Under the pieces are notes generated by a model. That model was not told the DNA's origin. It saw nothing but the letters and a program-made list of their open reading frames with translations, and ran no database searches. 64,000 nucleotides of DNA from Arthrobacter crystallopoietes (GTDB lineage Bacteria; Actinomycetota; Actinomycetes; Actinomycetales; Micrococcaceae), in assembly GCF_002849715.1 (NCBI RefSeq), contig NZ_CP018863.1, forward strand, positions 930,001 through 994,000, given 5' to 3'. The position numbers were made by a program, and so were the translations under genes. Positions 51,627 through 60,394 of the stretch are shown in pieces. Numbering within the stretch: the first letter of the stretch is position 1; every line of letters begins with the position of its first letter.

Positions 51627-52724
51627 GTGGGACGAAGCAAGAAGCGCCGCTCCAAAAACACCCGTCCGAATAAGCCCCGCCGCCAGATCCCAAGCCGCGA
51701 AGCCGAGATTGATGCGTTGGCCCCGGCATATACCGATTGGCTAGGTAAGGACGCAACGGATCACGAGAGCCATTACGTTTTGGAGTTCGTCAAGATGGTT
51801 CTGGGTTTCCACCGGAAGCTCCAGCCACGCTCCAGTTGCACTTCGTTCCGCGCGCTCCCGCTTGAGGCCGCCATTTGCTTGTGTGTTGATGAGATCGCCG
51901 AGGGAGATGATTTCCTCTTCATTCCGTTTGTGAGCTCTATGTCGCTGTATACCAACTTCTTAGAGCAGACTGGTCGTTGGACAGGAACCACCCGACAGTT
52001 GGAGGACCTGCGAAGCTACTATCACCGGGCGCATATCGCATTCGAGGCCGTCGGACCGAGCCGCGGTTTCGAATGGTCCGAGCTTGACCCAACAGAGCAG
52101 TTGAAGTTCCTCGAAGAAACGCCTCTCGTGAAGAAGGCACGAAACCTGCTCGCAGCCGTGGATGCACAATTGCACAGTGATTCCGTCCCCACTTGGCGCC
52201 AGGCATTCTGGGCATCAGTCACATTGTTCGATCAGGACGCTCCCGACGAAAACTCAGCACAAGTCAGGTTCAATATCCTTGCAAATCTGGGCCTCACCCC
52301 AACCCAAGGCTCAGCAGAACGATTGGCAGATATTCGGAATACCTTCAGCAACGGGGACAATCCCGACCGTCTGGCCCTTCTCGAAACTCTCGTTTACGCA
52401 TGCTTTGAAAATGAGTTCGGTCGCGACAGCTCTCCTTACAGCGACGAGCTTTCCGTAGGTCAGACTATCGGCCGCATCCTTGCACATGCGGCCGAAACGA
52501 CAGGGTCGGTGTCCGGGCTGATTCTGACCAATCCGGGTGCGCTGATACCGGGCGGTACAACTCCGGAAACAGCGGAGTTCTACGCCGAGGTGGGACGGCG
52601 TCTGAAGTATCTCCAAGAGTTGGGTCTGATCGTCATCGGACAGGACATCAGCGTTCCAACCGCACTGCGGCGCTGCGTCCTCGACGTTTGGGAAGACACA
52701 GAACCTGACCGGCTGGCCGCCTGA
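51627..52724 (+). CDS. Hypothetical protein of atypical composition
   Basis: A 365-residue protein I do not recognise. The first 20 residues are strongly basic (MGRSKKRRSKN, NKPRRQ); the rest is soluble and helical with a patch RYYHRAH-like SYYHRAHIAFEAV near 138. The coding region is visibly less GC-rich and uses A/T-ending codons more than its neighbours, suggesting recent transfer. It is flanked by the E2 gene and a convergent IclR gene, without obvious mobility genes. GTG 51627 has GAAAGG upstream. A role in defence or toxin immunity is possible but not supported by any motif. Confidence 0.65.
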   Translation: MGRSKKRRSKNTRPNKPRRQIPSREAEIDALAPAYTDWLGKDATDHESHYVLEFVKMVLGFHRKLQPRSSCTSFRALPLEAAICLCVDEIAEGDDFLFIPFVSSMSLYTNFLEQTGRWTGTTRQLEDLRSYYHRAHIAFEAVGPSRGFEWSELDPTEQLKFLEETPLVKKARNLLAAVDAQLHSDSVPTWRQAFWASVTLFDQDAPDENSAQVRFNILANLGLTPTQGSAERLADIRNTFSNGDNPDRLALLETLVYACFENEFGRDSSPYSDELSVGQTIGRILAHAAETTGSVSGLILTNPGALIPGGTTPETAEFYAEVGRRLKYLQELGLIVIGQDISVPTALRRCVLDVWEDTEPDRLAA

Positions 52725-52773
52725 TGCCAACGCAAGAGCTTTAAGGTCTGTACCGGCCGCGAGCATCAAACGC

Positions 52774-53562
52774 TCAGCGCGCACTGACGTGCTCGCCCAG
52801 TTGCTGGGTGATCTTGTGCGCCTCCTCAAGCAGAAGTTTGCCGAGGAATTCCTGCCGTTCCGGGCGGAACCGCTGCTCGATGCCGGTGAGGGACAGAGCC
52901 CAGGCCGGGTTGCCCTGGCGGTCGAAAACCGCGGCACCCATGCCCCAGCTGCCCTCGAGGATGAGCCCTGGGTTCACTGTGTAGCCGTTGCGACGGGTAG
53001 CTTCCAGGTTCGCCCGGATCCGTTCTGCGGTATGGGCGGGGCCGAAGCGCGCGGCGCGCGCACCGCCGTCGTCAAGCAACCGGTCCACCTCCGCTTCCGG
53101 GAGGAAGGCCATGATGGCCAGTCCGGCCGAGGCAACTCCCAGCGGAAAGCGGACGCCTTCATGCAGAACGAACGAACGCACCGGAAAGCTGCCTTCGACG
53201 CGCAACAGACAGACCGTTTCGTCGCCACGCCTAATGGAAAGGAATGCGCTCTCGCCGGTTTCGTCTGCCAAGCGTTGCAGGCTAGGCCGGGCCAGGTCCT
53301 CTATGGCGTACCGGTTGGCGGCGACGGCTCCGAGGACATAGATCTCGGGGCCCAAATGCCACGTGCCCGTCTCGGCATGGTGATCCAGCAGCCCCTCGGC
53401 CGCCAGCGAGTTCAGCAGCCGGTAGACCGTGGGCCGTGTCAGCCCCGATGCCTCGACGATCGCCGGAAGCGCCGCACCTCCTTCCGGGGAGCGCCCAACA
53501 ATGCGCAGCAACTGGGCCACCCGCCCGACCACTTGCGCCCCCTGCACCGTTTTTTCTGCCAT
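52774..53562 (-). CDS. IclR-family regulator of the CoA-transferase operon
   Basis: A 262-residue regulator. The winged helix is in GGAALPAIVEASGLTRPTVYRLLNSL (about 28-53) and the effector-binding domain ends with ILEGSWGMGAAVFDRQGNPAWALSLTG. It resembles PcaR/IclR proteins controlling aromatic or short-chain acid catabolism. It diverges from scoA, and four TGGACA/TGTCCA half-sites lie between. It probably responds to a ketoacid such as acetoacetate or succinyl-CoA-derived metabolites. Confidence 0.9.
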   Translation of the reverse strand: MAEKTVQGAQVVGRVAQLLRIVGRSPEGGAALPAIVEASGLTRPTVYRLLNSLAAEGLLDHHAETGTWHLGPEIYVLGAVAANRYAIEDLARPSLQRLADETGESAFLSIRRGDETVCLLRVEGSFPVRSFVLHEGVRFPLGVASAGLAIMAFLPEAEVDRLLDDGGARAARFGPAHTAERIRANLEATRRNGYTVNPGLILEGSWGMGAAVFDRQGNPAWALSLTGIEQRFRPERQEFLGKLLLEEAHKITQQLGEHVSAR

Positions 53563-53582
53563 TTCACTCCCTCAATCCACAA

Positions 53583-53611
53583 TATGGACACTCTACTTCA
53601 GCGTGTCCATA
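53583..53611. promoter_or_regulatory. IclR operator, TATGGACAC-N11-GTGTCCATA
   Basis: The two 9-bp arms (53583-53591, 53603-53611) are perfectly inverted. The element lies 21 bases upstream of the iclR start and so likely autoregulates it. The half-site TGGACA recurs at 53682-53698. Confidence 0.7.
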
Positions 53612-53681
53612 GTGTGAATACAGGCCGATTCCCCCTCTTGACGCCCCCTCCGAAGCCCCGCTAGCCTGCAGGTAAACCACT

Positions 53682-53698
53682 TGTCCACAAGATGGACA
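53682..53698. promoter_or_regulatory. Second IclR operator, TGTCCA-CAAGA-TGGACA
   Basis: Six-base perfect arms with a five-base spacer lie 41 bases upstream of scoA. A promoter with TTGACG (53638-53643) and TAGCCT (53662-53667) spaced 18 bp would start near 53674, so the operator sits just downstream of the start site, as for a repressor. Confidence 0.7.
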
Positions 53699-53739
53699 TC
53701 AAGGCGTACCGTGCGCCAGACACTCAACGAGGAGGAAGC

Positions 53740-54456
53740 ATGTCCAAACTGGCAGCAGGACCCGCGGCGGCATTGGAAGGTGCACTGCATGACGGAATGA
53801 CCATCGCCGTGGGCGGTTTCGGGCTCAGCGGCATCCCGGCCGACCTGATCGATGCCGTCCGCGACTCCGGCGTCAAGGACCTCACCGTCGTTTCCAACAA
53901 CATGGGCATCGACGACAAGGGGCTGGGTGTGCTGATCGAGTCCGGCCAGGTCCGTAAAGTCCTCGCCTCCTACGTGGGTGAAAACAAACTCTTTGCCGAG
54001 CAGTTCCTCGCCGGGACCCTGGAAGTGGAGTTCAACCCCCAGGGCACGCTGGCCGAACGGCTGCGCGCCGGCGGTGCCGGCATCCCCGCGTTCTACACCA
54101 AGACCGGCGTCGGCACGCAGATCGCCGAGGGCAAGCCGCATGAAGAGTTCGACGGCGAACTGTACGTCCAGGAACGCGGCATCGTCGCCGACCTGGCCCT
54201 GGTCCACGCGCACACCGCGGACACTGACGGCAACCTGATCTACCGCTACACCGCCCGCAACTTCAACCCGGTGGTAGCCACTGCCGGCCGTGTCACCATC
54301 GCCGAGGCCGAGGTCATCGTCGAACCCGGCCAGCTGGACCCGAACCACATCGTCACCCCGGGCGTCTACGTCCAGCACCTCGTCCAGGCCAGCGGACGCA
54401 GCAAGGACATCGAAAAGCTCACCGTCCGCCCGCGGCCCGCCGCCGTCGGCGCCTGA
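53740..54456 (+). CDS. scoA: 3-ketoacid CoA-transferase subunit A
   Basis: A 238-residue subunit of a heterotetrameric CoA-transferase. [49 protein letters not shown] and [12 protein letters not shown] match B. subtilis ScoA closely, so succinyl-CoA:acetoacetate transfer is the best assignment; 3-oxoadipate (PcaI) is the alternative. ATG 53740 has GAGGAGGAAG. The frame opens 48 bases earlier but inside the promoter/operator. Confidence 0.93.
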   Translation: MSKLAAGPAAALEGALHDGMTIAVGGFGLSGIPADLIDAVRDSGVKDLTVVSNNMGIDDKGLGVLIESGQVRKVLASYVGENKLFAEQFLAGTLEVEFNPQGTLAERLRAGGAGIPAFYTKTGVGTQIAEGKPHEEFDGELYVQERGIVADLALVHAHTADTDGNLIYRYTARNFNPVVATAGRVTIAEAEVIVEPGQLDPNHIVTPGVYVQHLVQASGRSKDIEKLTVRPRPAAVGA

Positions 54457-54491
54457 GCAGACCACCGGATACGAAACTTAAGGAGAAAACC

Positions 54492-55208
54492 ATGGCTTGG
54501 ACACGAGACGAGATGGCCGCCATCGCTGCCACCGAACTCAACGACGGCGACTACGTCAACCTCGGAATCGGCATCCCCACCCTGGTGGCAAACAACCTGC
54601 CTGAAGGCGTGCGCGTGGTGCTGCAAAGCGAGAACGGACTGCTCGGCATGGGCCCGTTCCCCTATGAGGGCGAGGAAGACGCGGACCTGATCAACGCCGG
54701 CAAGCAAACCGTCACCGTGCTGCCCGGCGGGTCGATCTTCGACTCCGCCACGTCCTTCGGCATGATCCGCGGCGGGCACGTGAAGGTCGCCATCCTCGGC
54801 GCTATGGAGGTCTCCGGCGCCGGCGACCTGGCCAACTGGACCATTCCCGGCAAGATGGTCAAAGGCATGGGCGGCGCCATGGACCTGGTGGCCGGCACAC
54901 CGCGTGTGGTGGTGCTGACCGACCACGTGGCCAAGGACGGCACAGCCAAGATCGTCAACGAATGCTCGCTGCCGCTCACCGGCGTCCGCGTAGTCAACCG
55001 CATCATCACCGATCTGGCCGTCTTCGACATCACTAACGACGGCGACGATACCGCAAACAACGACGGCGGCAGCCCGGCACTGGTACTGACGCAACTGGCC
55101 CCCGGGATCACCCTTGAAGAGGTCCGGGAGAAGACCGAGGCACCTTTCACGGTAGCCCCCGCGCTCGAGACGGAACTGGCTGCTGCCTTGGAAGGAGCAC
55201 AGCGATGA
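54492..55208 (+). CDS. scoB: 3-ketoacid CoA-transferase subunit B with a repeat-derived insert
   Basis: A 238-residue partner of scoA. The catalytic glutamate is in [12 protein letters not shown] near residue 44; [15 protein letters not shown] and the C-terminal [12 protein letters not shown] are family features. Between ITDLAVFDI and [11 protein letters not shown] there is a stretch, [15 protein letters not shown], that is longer than in B. subtilis ScoB and includes the AACAACGACGGCGG copy at 55060-55069. Translation overlaps the next gene by 4 bases (ATGA). Confidence 0.92.
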   Translation: MAWTRDEMAAIAATELNDGDYVNLGIGIPTLVANNLPEGVRVVLQSENGLLGMGPFPYEGEEDADLINAGKQTVTVLPGGSIFDSATSFGMIRGGHVKVAILGAMEVSGAGDLANWTIPGKMVKGMGGAMDLVAGTPRVVVLTDHVAKDGTAKIVNECSLPLTGVRVVNRIITDLAVFDITNDGDDTANNDGGSPALVLTQLAPGITLEEVREKTEAPFTVAPALETELAAALEGAQR

Positions 55209-56395
55209 GCTTGCAGGAACAGTTCGGCAAGGACATTCTGCTCACCGGCTGGGGGCACTCCCGGTTCGGCAAACTGACCGACGAGACGCTGGAATCCCTG
55301 ATCGTCCAGGTCTCCCGCGAAGCCATCGCCAACGCCGGACTGGAACCGGGACAGATCGACGAGATCTACCTGGGCCAGTTCAACTCCGGCATGCTGCCCC
55401 TGGGCTTCGCCTCGTCGCTGGCCCTGCAGGTCTCCGACGACCTGGCCAACGTCCCCGCAACGCGGGTGGAAAACGCCTGCGCTTCCGGCTCCGCAGCCGT
55501 GCAACAGGGCGCCAAGTCGCTGCTGGCCGGCACCGCCAGAAACGTGCTGGTCATCGGGGCCGAAAAGATGACCCAGGCCGGACCGGACGTGGTCGGAGCG
55601 GCACTGCTCGGCGCCGACTACGACATGGCCGGCAAGTCCTCCACCACCGGCTTCGCCGGACTGTTCGCCGAGACCGCCAAGCACTACGAGAAACGCTACG
55701 GCCCGGCAGGCGACGTGCTCGGCTCGATCGCCGCGAAGAACCACCGCAACGGCGTGCTGAATCCCTACGCCCAACTGCGCAAGGATCTCGGCGAAGAGTT
55801 CTGCCGGACCGTCTCGGACAAGAACCCGATGGTCGCCGACCCGCTGCGCCGCACCGACTGCTCCCCCGTCTCCGACGGCGCCGCCGCCCTCGTGCTCACA
55901 ACCGGCCCCGCGCCGTCGTCGTCGGCCACTGCACCGGTCCGGCTCACAGGATTCGGCCACGCCAATGACTTCATGCCCGTGGAAAAGCGCGATCCCACCG
56001 CATTCGCCGGCAGCGTCGCGGCCTGGCAGCGCGCCCTGGCCATGGCCGGTACCGGTCTGGACGGGCTGGACTTCGCCGAAGTGCACGACTGCTTCACCAT
56101 CGCAGAACTGATCATGTACGAAGTCATGGGCCTCACCCCGGCCGGCGAAGGCCGCCGCGCCATCGAAGAAGGCTGGGTCTACCGGGACGGCAAACTGCCC
56201 GTGAACCTCTCCGGCGGGCTCAAGGCCAAGGGCCACCCCGTCGGAGCCACCGGCGTCTCCCAGCACGTCGTCACAGCCATGCAGCTCAGCGGCACCGCCG
56301 GCGAAATGCAACTGCCCGGCGCCCGCCGCGCCGCCGTACACAACATGGGCGGCCTCGCCATCGCCAACTACGTCAGCGTCCTCGAAGCGGTATAG
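55205..56395 (+). CDS. Thiolase-family acetyl-CoA acyltransferase
   Basis: A 396-residue SCP2/non-decarboxylating-type thiolase. The nucleophile is in [11 protein letters not shown] near residue 94, the histidine in EVHDCF near 298 and the second histidine in [13 protein letters not shown] near 345. It cleaves acetoacetyl-CoA (formed by ScoAB) to two acetyl-CoA, or 3-oxoadipyl-CoA if the transferase is PcaIJ. It is the last gene of the operon scoA-scoB-thiolase, followed by a bidirectional terminator. Confidence 0.92.
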   Translation: MSLQEQFGKDILLTGWGHSRFGKLTDETLESLIVQVSREAIANAGLEPGQIDEIYLGQFNSGMLPLGFASSLALQVSDDLANVPATRVENACASGSAAVQQGAKSLLAGTARNVLVIGAEKMTQAGPDVVGAALLGADYDMAGKSSTTGFAGLFAETAKHYEKRYGPAGDVLGSIAAKNHRNGVLNPYAQLRKDLGEEFCRTVSDKNPMVADPLRRTDCSPVSDGAAALVLTTGPAPSSSATAPVRLTGFGHANDFMPVEKRDPTAFAGSVAAWQRALAMAGTGLDGLDFAEVHDCFTIAELIMYEVMGLTPAGEGRRAIEEGWVYRDGKLPVNLSGGLKAKGHPVGATGVSQHVVTAMQLSGTAGEMQLPGARRAAVHNMGGLAIANYVSVLEAV

Positions 56396-56418
56396 GATCC
56401 GGGGCGTTTGCCAAAGGT

Positions 56419-56461
56419 AAGAGCCGCCCTCCCGCTTTGCACACCTGGGATGGCGGCTCTT
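56419..56461. terminator. Terminator between the thiolase and the convergent cytochrome-like gene
   Basis: AAGAGCCGCC (56419-56428) pairs perfectly with GGCGGCTCTT (56452-56461) across a 23-base loop. It ends both converging transcripts. Confidence 0.75.
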
Positions 56462-56481
56462 GGCGCCTCATCTACTTGTCT

Positions 56482-58359
56482 TTACTTGGAGACTTTGCCC
56501 ATCCGGGCGGCGATGGGTGTGGTGAAGAGCGGTTTCGTCAGAAACCACGCGGCCACGATAACCAGCAGGGAAACCGCGAAGATGATCAGCCCCCACCAGT
56601 CCACGACGTCGCGCGAGGTGTACATGTGGTTCAGGTTGCGCAGGGCCCCGGTAAAGAAGACCAGGAACACGTGCACGACGGTGAACGCCACGAAGTAGAG
56701 CATCACCGGGAAATGGACCGCCCGGGCCCACTCCACCGGGTACGCCTTGTTGAGCCCGGCGGCCTGCTCCGGCCACCAGGTGGAGATCCGGATACCGGAA
56801 ATGATCGCCAGCGGGGCAGCAATGAACACGGTGATGAAATACGTCATCACCTGCAGCGCGTTGTAATGCACCCACCCGTTCTCCGTCGGCCAGTCCAGCG
56901 AGACGTACTGGATACCGGCCGAGAGCATATTCGGGAAAATGTCCCAGCTGGTCGGCACGATCCGCATCCACTGCCCGGTGGCCAACAGCAGCACGATAAA
57001 GACCAGCCCGTTGAGCACCCAGAGCACGTCCAGGCTCTGGTGCAGCCACTGGGACAGGGAGACCTTCTTCGTGGTATTGCCCTTCGGCGAGAAGAACGAG
57101 TCCTTCTTTGCGGTCCAGTACCCGGGCGGCTTGCGCTCGGTGCGCACCTGCAGGCCCGTCCGGACGATCAGCACAATGAAAAACATGTTGAGGAAGTGCT
57201 GCCAGCCCAACCATGCCGGCAACCCGACCGGGGCACTATCCGGCTGGGACGCATGCCCGTCGTAGGTCGCAATGAACTCCTGCACCGGCTCCATGCTCCG
57301 CAACCAGCGGGAACCAAACACCGCCAGCAGAGCCAACACCAGCACGACGGCGGTCACCACCACCGGCCTCACCCACGCCGGGCGTTTTCCCGTCTGCTTG
57401 GCTCCGCCAGTCGGGGCGGGCCGGCCCGAGGTTGTCAGCGGCGTTAATCCGGAACCGCTCCGGGCAGCCACACCGGTCGGCGTGGCCGCCGGTGTCGAAG
57501 GCGGCGCCGGCGCCGGTGATCCCATCCGCGAGCGGGCCGGCGGGGCAGAATCGCCTTGGGCAGGAGTCGGGCTCTTGGCCGCTGCGGTTCCCTGCCCTTG
57601 GGTAGCGCCCATGCGCTGGCGGGTGCCGCCAGCGGTGACGGGTTTGACTTCGGGTGATGCGGCCGGCGCCGGGGATGCTCCCATACGGGTCTTTCCTGAT
57701 GGCGCCGGAACCGGTTCCTGCCCGGAAGTCGATGGCGCCGACCCCATCCGCTGCTTCCGAGCTGGCGCATCAGGCGGTGCATCGGTGGAGGCGGGTGGCT
57801 GGACGCCCATGCGCTGCTTCCGCACGGGAGCGGCAGGTGGTTCATCGGCGGGTGCCGCATCCGGAGGTGCTGCATTGGTGGAAGCAGCCGGCTGGACCCC
57901 CATGCGCTGCTTGCGCACCGGGGCCGTTGGCTGGGGTGTCTTCGGCGGCTCCGAGACCTGAGCAGCAGATCCGCTGTCATTCCCGCCCTTTTCCTCCTGC
58001 GGCAAGGGCCGATAGCCGCCCATCCGCTGCCTCTTCGCCGGAGCGGCCGCCGCGGCCTGTGTCACCTGCGACGGCGCGGCAGCCGCGTCCTGTGCAGGCG
58101 ACGCCGCGCGCGGTGCCGCCTGCACATCGGGGGCTGCGGACTGGACCGAGGCCTGACTCGGAGCCTGCTCCGGTGCCTCCGAGACTGGCGCAGCCGGTAC
58201 CGCAGAACTCCCAGCCGCGGCGGGGACTGTGCTGGCGGCGTCGACGTCGTCGGCTGCGGCAGACTGCTGATCCTGCTGCGTCGCCTGTGCCGGCGGACGG
58301 TATCCGGCCATGCGCTGACGGCGCGGGGCAGGGTCAGCCGCGCTGTTCTCGTTGGTCAT
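56482..58359 (-). CDS. Cytochrome-b-like membrane protein with eightfold (R/K)QRMG repeat domain
   Basis: A 625-residue protein. Residues 1-330 are cytoplasmic, Ala/Pro-rich and carry eight motifs: RQRMAGYRP, RQRMGGYRP, KQRMGVQP twice, KQRMGSAP, KTRMGASP, RQRMGATQ and SRMGSP, at about 14, 110, 150, 181, 202, 223, 247 and 277. A first membrane helix is at 331-350, then about four helices with His in WQHFLNMFF, WLHQSLDVL, VHYNALQ and VHFPVMLYFVAFTVVHVF, the pattern of b-type heme proteins such as formate dehydrogenase gamma or thiosulfate reductase subunits. It is the third gene of etfB-etfA-this gene and may pass ETF electrons to menaquinone. Confidence 0.8.
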   Translation of the reverse strand: MTNENSAADPAPRRQRMAGYRPPAQATQQDQQSAAADDVDAASTVPAAAGSSAVPAAPVSEAPEQAPSQASVQSAAPDVQAAPRAASPAQDAAAAPSQVTQAAAAAPAKRQRMGGYRPLPQEEKGGNDSGSAAQVSEPPKTPQPTAPVRKQRMGVQPAASTNAAPPDAAPADEPPAAPVRKQRMGVQPPASTDAPPDAPARKQRMGSAPSTSGQEPVPAPSGKTRMGASPAPAASPEVKPVTAGGTRQRMGATQGQGTAAAKSPTPAQGDSAPPARSRMGSPAPAPPSTPAATPTGVAARSGSGLTPLTTSGRPAPTGGAKQTGKRPAWVRPVVVTAVVLVLALLAVFGSRWLRSMEPVQEFIATYDGHASQPDSAPVGLPAWLGWQHFLNMFFIVLIVRTGLQVRTERKPPGYWTAKKDSFFSPKGNTTKKVSLSQWLHQSLDVLWVLNGLVFIVLLLATGQWMRIVPTSWDIFPNMLSAGIQYVSLDWPTENGWVHYNALQVMTYFITVFIAAPLAIISGIRISTWWPEQAAGLNKAYPVEWARAVHFPVMLYFVAFTVVHVFLVFFTGALRNLNHMYTSRDVVDWWGLIIFAVSLLVIVAAWFLTKPLFTTPIAARMGKVSK

Positions 58360-58411
58360 CGTGTCTCTCGCCTCCGGGACGGTCAATCAGGTGCAGCAGA
58401 TCCGGCCAGGT

Positions 58412-59392
58412 TCAGCCGCGGCGCGCGTTTATCTCGTCGATCAACTGGGGTACCACAGTGAAAACGTCGCCAACTACGCCGAAGTCGGCGATCTCAAAGA
58501 TCGGTGCGTCCCCGTCCTTGTTGATGGCCACAATCGTCTTAGCCGTCTGCATGCCGGAGCGGTGCTGAATGGCACCGGAGATCCCCAGTGCCACATACAG
58601 GTCCGGAGTCACCGAGACGCCGGTCTGCCCCACCTGGAACGACTGGGGCACGTAGCCCGAGTCCACGGCCGCACGGGACGCACCCACCGCGGCACCGAGG
58701 CTGTCCGCAAGCTGCTCGACCAGGGCGAAGTTCTCCTTCGAGCCCAGTCCGCGCCCGCCGGAAACCACAGTCTGGGCGCCCCGCAGCGCCGGCCGATCGG
58801 TCTGGGCCGGGGCATCAGTGACCTGATCGATCCGCGCTCCCGGGGCAGCAGCGGTGGACACCGCAGCGGTCTTGACCTGCGGCTCGGTCACTGCCTCCGC
58901 CCGCGCCTCAATCGTTCCCGGCCGGACCGTGACGATCATCAGGCCGCCCTCGATCGTCGACTGAGTGGTGAAGTCACCGCCGAACACCGAGTGCTCTACG
59001 ATGACCTCCTGCCCCTCTTCGTCGTAGCGCACACCGACGGCATCGGCGGCCACGGAGCCGCCGGCGACGATCGCCAGCCGTCCGGCGACAGTCTTGGAGT
59101 CATTGGTATTCGACACCAGCACCGTCTGGGCGGAGTACTCCTTAATCGCGTCGGCGAGGGCCCCGACCTCCGCGGTGCCCAGCTCGGCGGTCGCCGTGTC
59201 GGATTCGGCCAGGTAGACATGGGCGGCGCCCAGCGAGCCCAGCTGCGCTGCCAGTTCCGCGCCCTGCCCGGGCGGGGTCACCGCCACGGCCACCGGTGTG
59301 CCGATGGCTGCGGCCGCGCCGAGCAGGGCGGCCGCCGTCGGCTTCGACGCACCTGCGGCGGTGGTTTCGATCAGTACCAGGATGTTTCCCAT
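58412..59392 (-). CDS. etfA: Electron transfer flavoprotein alpha subunit
   Basis: A 326-residue FAD-binding subunit. The C-terminal FAD site is seen as [12 protein letters not shown] near residue 199, [13 protein letters not shown] near 224, [20 protein letters not shown] near 246 and [10 protein letters not shown] near 283. It pairs with EtfB. ATG 59392 with AAGGG upstream is preferred. It takes electrons from acyl-CoA or other dehydrogenases; those of the ketone-body genes around it are NAD-linked, so its dehydrogenase partner lies elsewhere. Confidence 0.94.
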   Translation of the reverse strand: MGNILVLIETTAAGASKPTAAALLGAAAAIGTPVAVAVTPPGQGAELAAQLGSLGAAHVYLAESDTATAELGTAEVGALADAIKEYSAQTVLVSNTNDSKTVAGRLAIVAGGSVAADAVGVRYDEEGQEVIVEHSVFGGDFTTQSTIEGGLMIVTVRPGTIEARAEAVTEPQVKTAAVSTAAAPGARIDQVTDAPAQTDRPALRGAQTVVSGGRGLGSKENFALVEQLADSLGAAVGASRAAVDSGYVPQSFQVGQTGVSVTPDLYVALGISGAIQHRSGMQTAKTIVAINKDGDAPIFEIADFGVVGDVFTVVPQLIDEINARRG

Positions 59393-59438
59393 AATGTGTG
59401 CCCTTCCGGTCAATCAGGTCATCAAGTCAGGTGTGCGG

Positions 59439-60218
59439 TCAGATCAACCGCTGGGCGGCGAGGAACTCGGCCAGCTGGCTGGCCGCCGTGCCGTCGTCGA
59501 CGACCTTCGGACCGGCTTCCTTCGGCGGGCGCGCTTCGGCGGAGACCATCACCGAGCGAACCGGGGCCGCATCCGGGCCGGCCTGGATGCCCAGCTCCGC
59601 CAGGGACCAGGTTTCCATCGGCTTCTTCTTGGCCTGCATGATGCCCTTGAAATTCGGAAAGCGCGCCTCGGCGGACTTCTCCGTGACAGAGATGGCCGCC
59701 GGCAGCCCGGAGCTGAGGCTGAGCGAGCCGCCGTCCACCTGCGTTGTCCCCGAGACGCCCTCGGCGGTAATGGCCACCTCATCCAGGCTGGGCAGCACCG
59801 GCCAGCCCAGAATCTCCGCGACCATCGCCGGAACCATCCCGCCGCGGCCGTCGGTAGCCTCATTGCCCGCGACCAGCAGGTCAGGGGCGATCCGCTGCAC
59901 CGCAGCCGCCAGCACCCGCGAGGTCTGGACCATGTCCGATCCGGCCAGCGCGGGATCCGTGACCAACACAGCCGAGTCGGCGCCCATCGACAGCAGTTTG
60001 CGCAGCGTCTTGGTCGTATCTTCCAGTCCCATGGACAGCGCGACGATCTCGGCGTCGGGGTTCGCATCCTTGAACTGCAGCGCGACTTCCAGGGCACGCT
60101 CGTTGATCTCATCCGGCACCGGCTCGGAGGCTTCCCGGTCCAGCATGCCGGTCTCCAGGTTGATCTTGCGGTCCGACCAAGTGTCCGGGACCTGCTTGGC
60201 CAACACGACAATCTTCAT
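59439..60218 (-). CDS. etfB: Electron transfer flavoprotein beta subunit
   Basis: A 259-residue subunit with the AMP-binding site and the ETF-beta motifs VLAKQVPDTW at the N-terminus, INERALEVALQ, ALSMG and VAGNEATDGRGGMVPAMVAE. A strong AAGGAG precedes ATG 60218. It heads the operon etfB-etfA-cytochrome-like protein. A large hairpin with the repeat motif lies upstream. Confidence 0.94.
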   Translation of the reverse strand: MKIVVLAKQVPDTWSDRKINLETGMLDREASEPVPDEINERALEVALQFKDANPDAEIVALSMGLEDTTKTLRKLLSMGADSAVLVTDPALAGSDMVQTSRVLAAAVQRIAPDLLVAGNEATDGRGGMVPAMVAEILGWPVLPSLDEVAITAEGVSGTTQVDGGSLSLSSGLPAAISVTEKSAEARFPNFKGIMQAKKKPMETWSLAELGIQAGPDAAPVRSVMVSAEARPPKEAGPKVVDDGTAASQLAEFLAAQRLI

Positions 60219-60306
60219 GACGGGCTCTCCTTACTCACGAGTTGGTCCGGTTTATCAGCAGTCTATCTGCCCCCGCCCGGCGCACTCGACGAGTTCCGGA
60301 GCGTGA

Positions 60307-60384
60307 CCGCAACAAAACGACGCCGGCACTCGGGTGGGTGGAAAACCCAGCCGAGTGCCGACGTCGTACGTAACTTTGTTGCGG
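60307..60384 (-). terminator. Giant hairpin terminating the 3-hydroxybutyrate dehydrogenase transcript
   Basis: CCGCAACAAA pairs with TTTGTTGCGG (60307-60316, 60375-60384), ACGACGCCGGCACTCGG pairs with CCGAGTGCCGACGTCGT (60317-60333, 60351-60367; one mismatch). The inner stem is a close relative of the repeat-bearing stem at 8615-8668, including the GGCAC and GTGCC parts. Confidence 0.8.
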
Positions 60385-60394
60385 GAAGCGCCGT

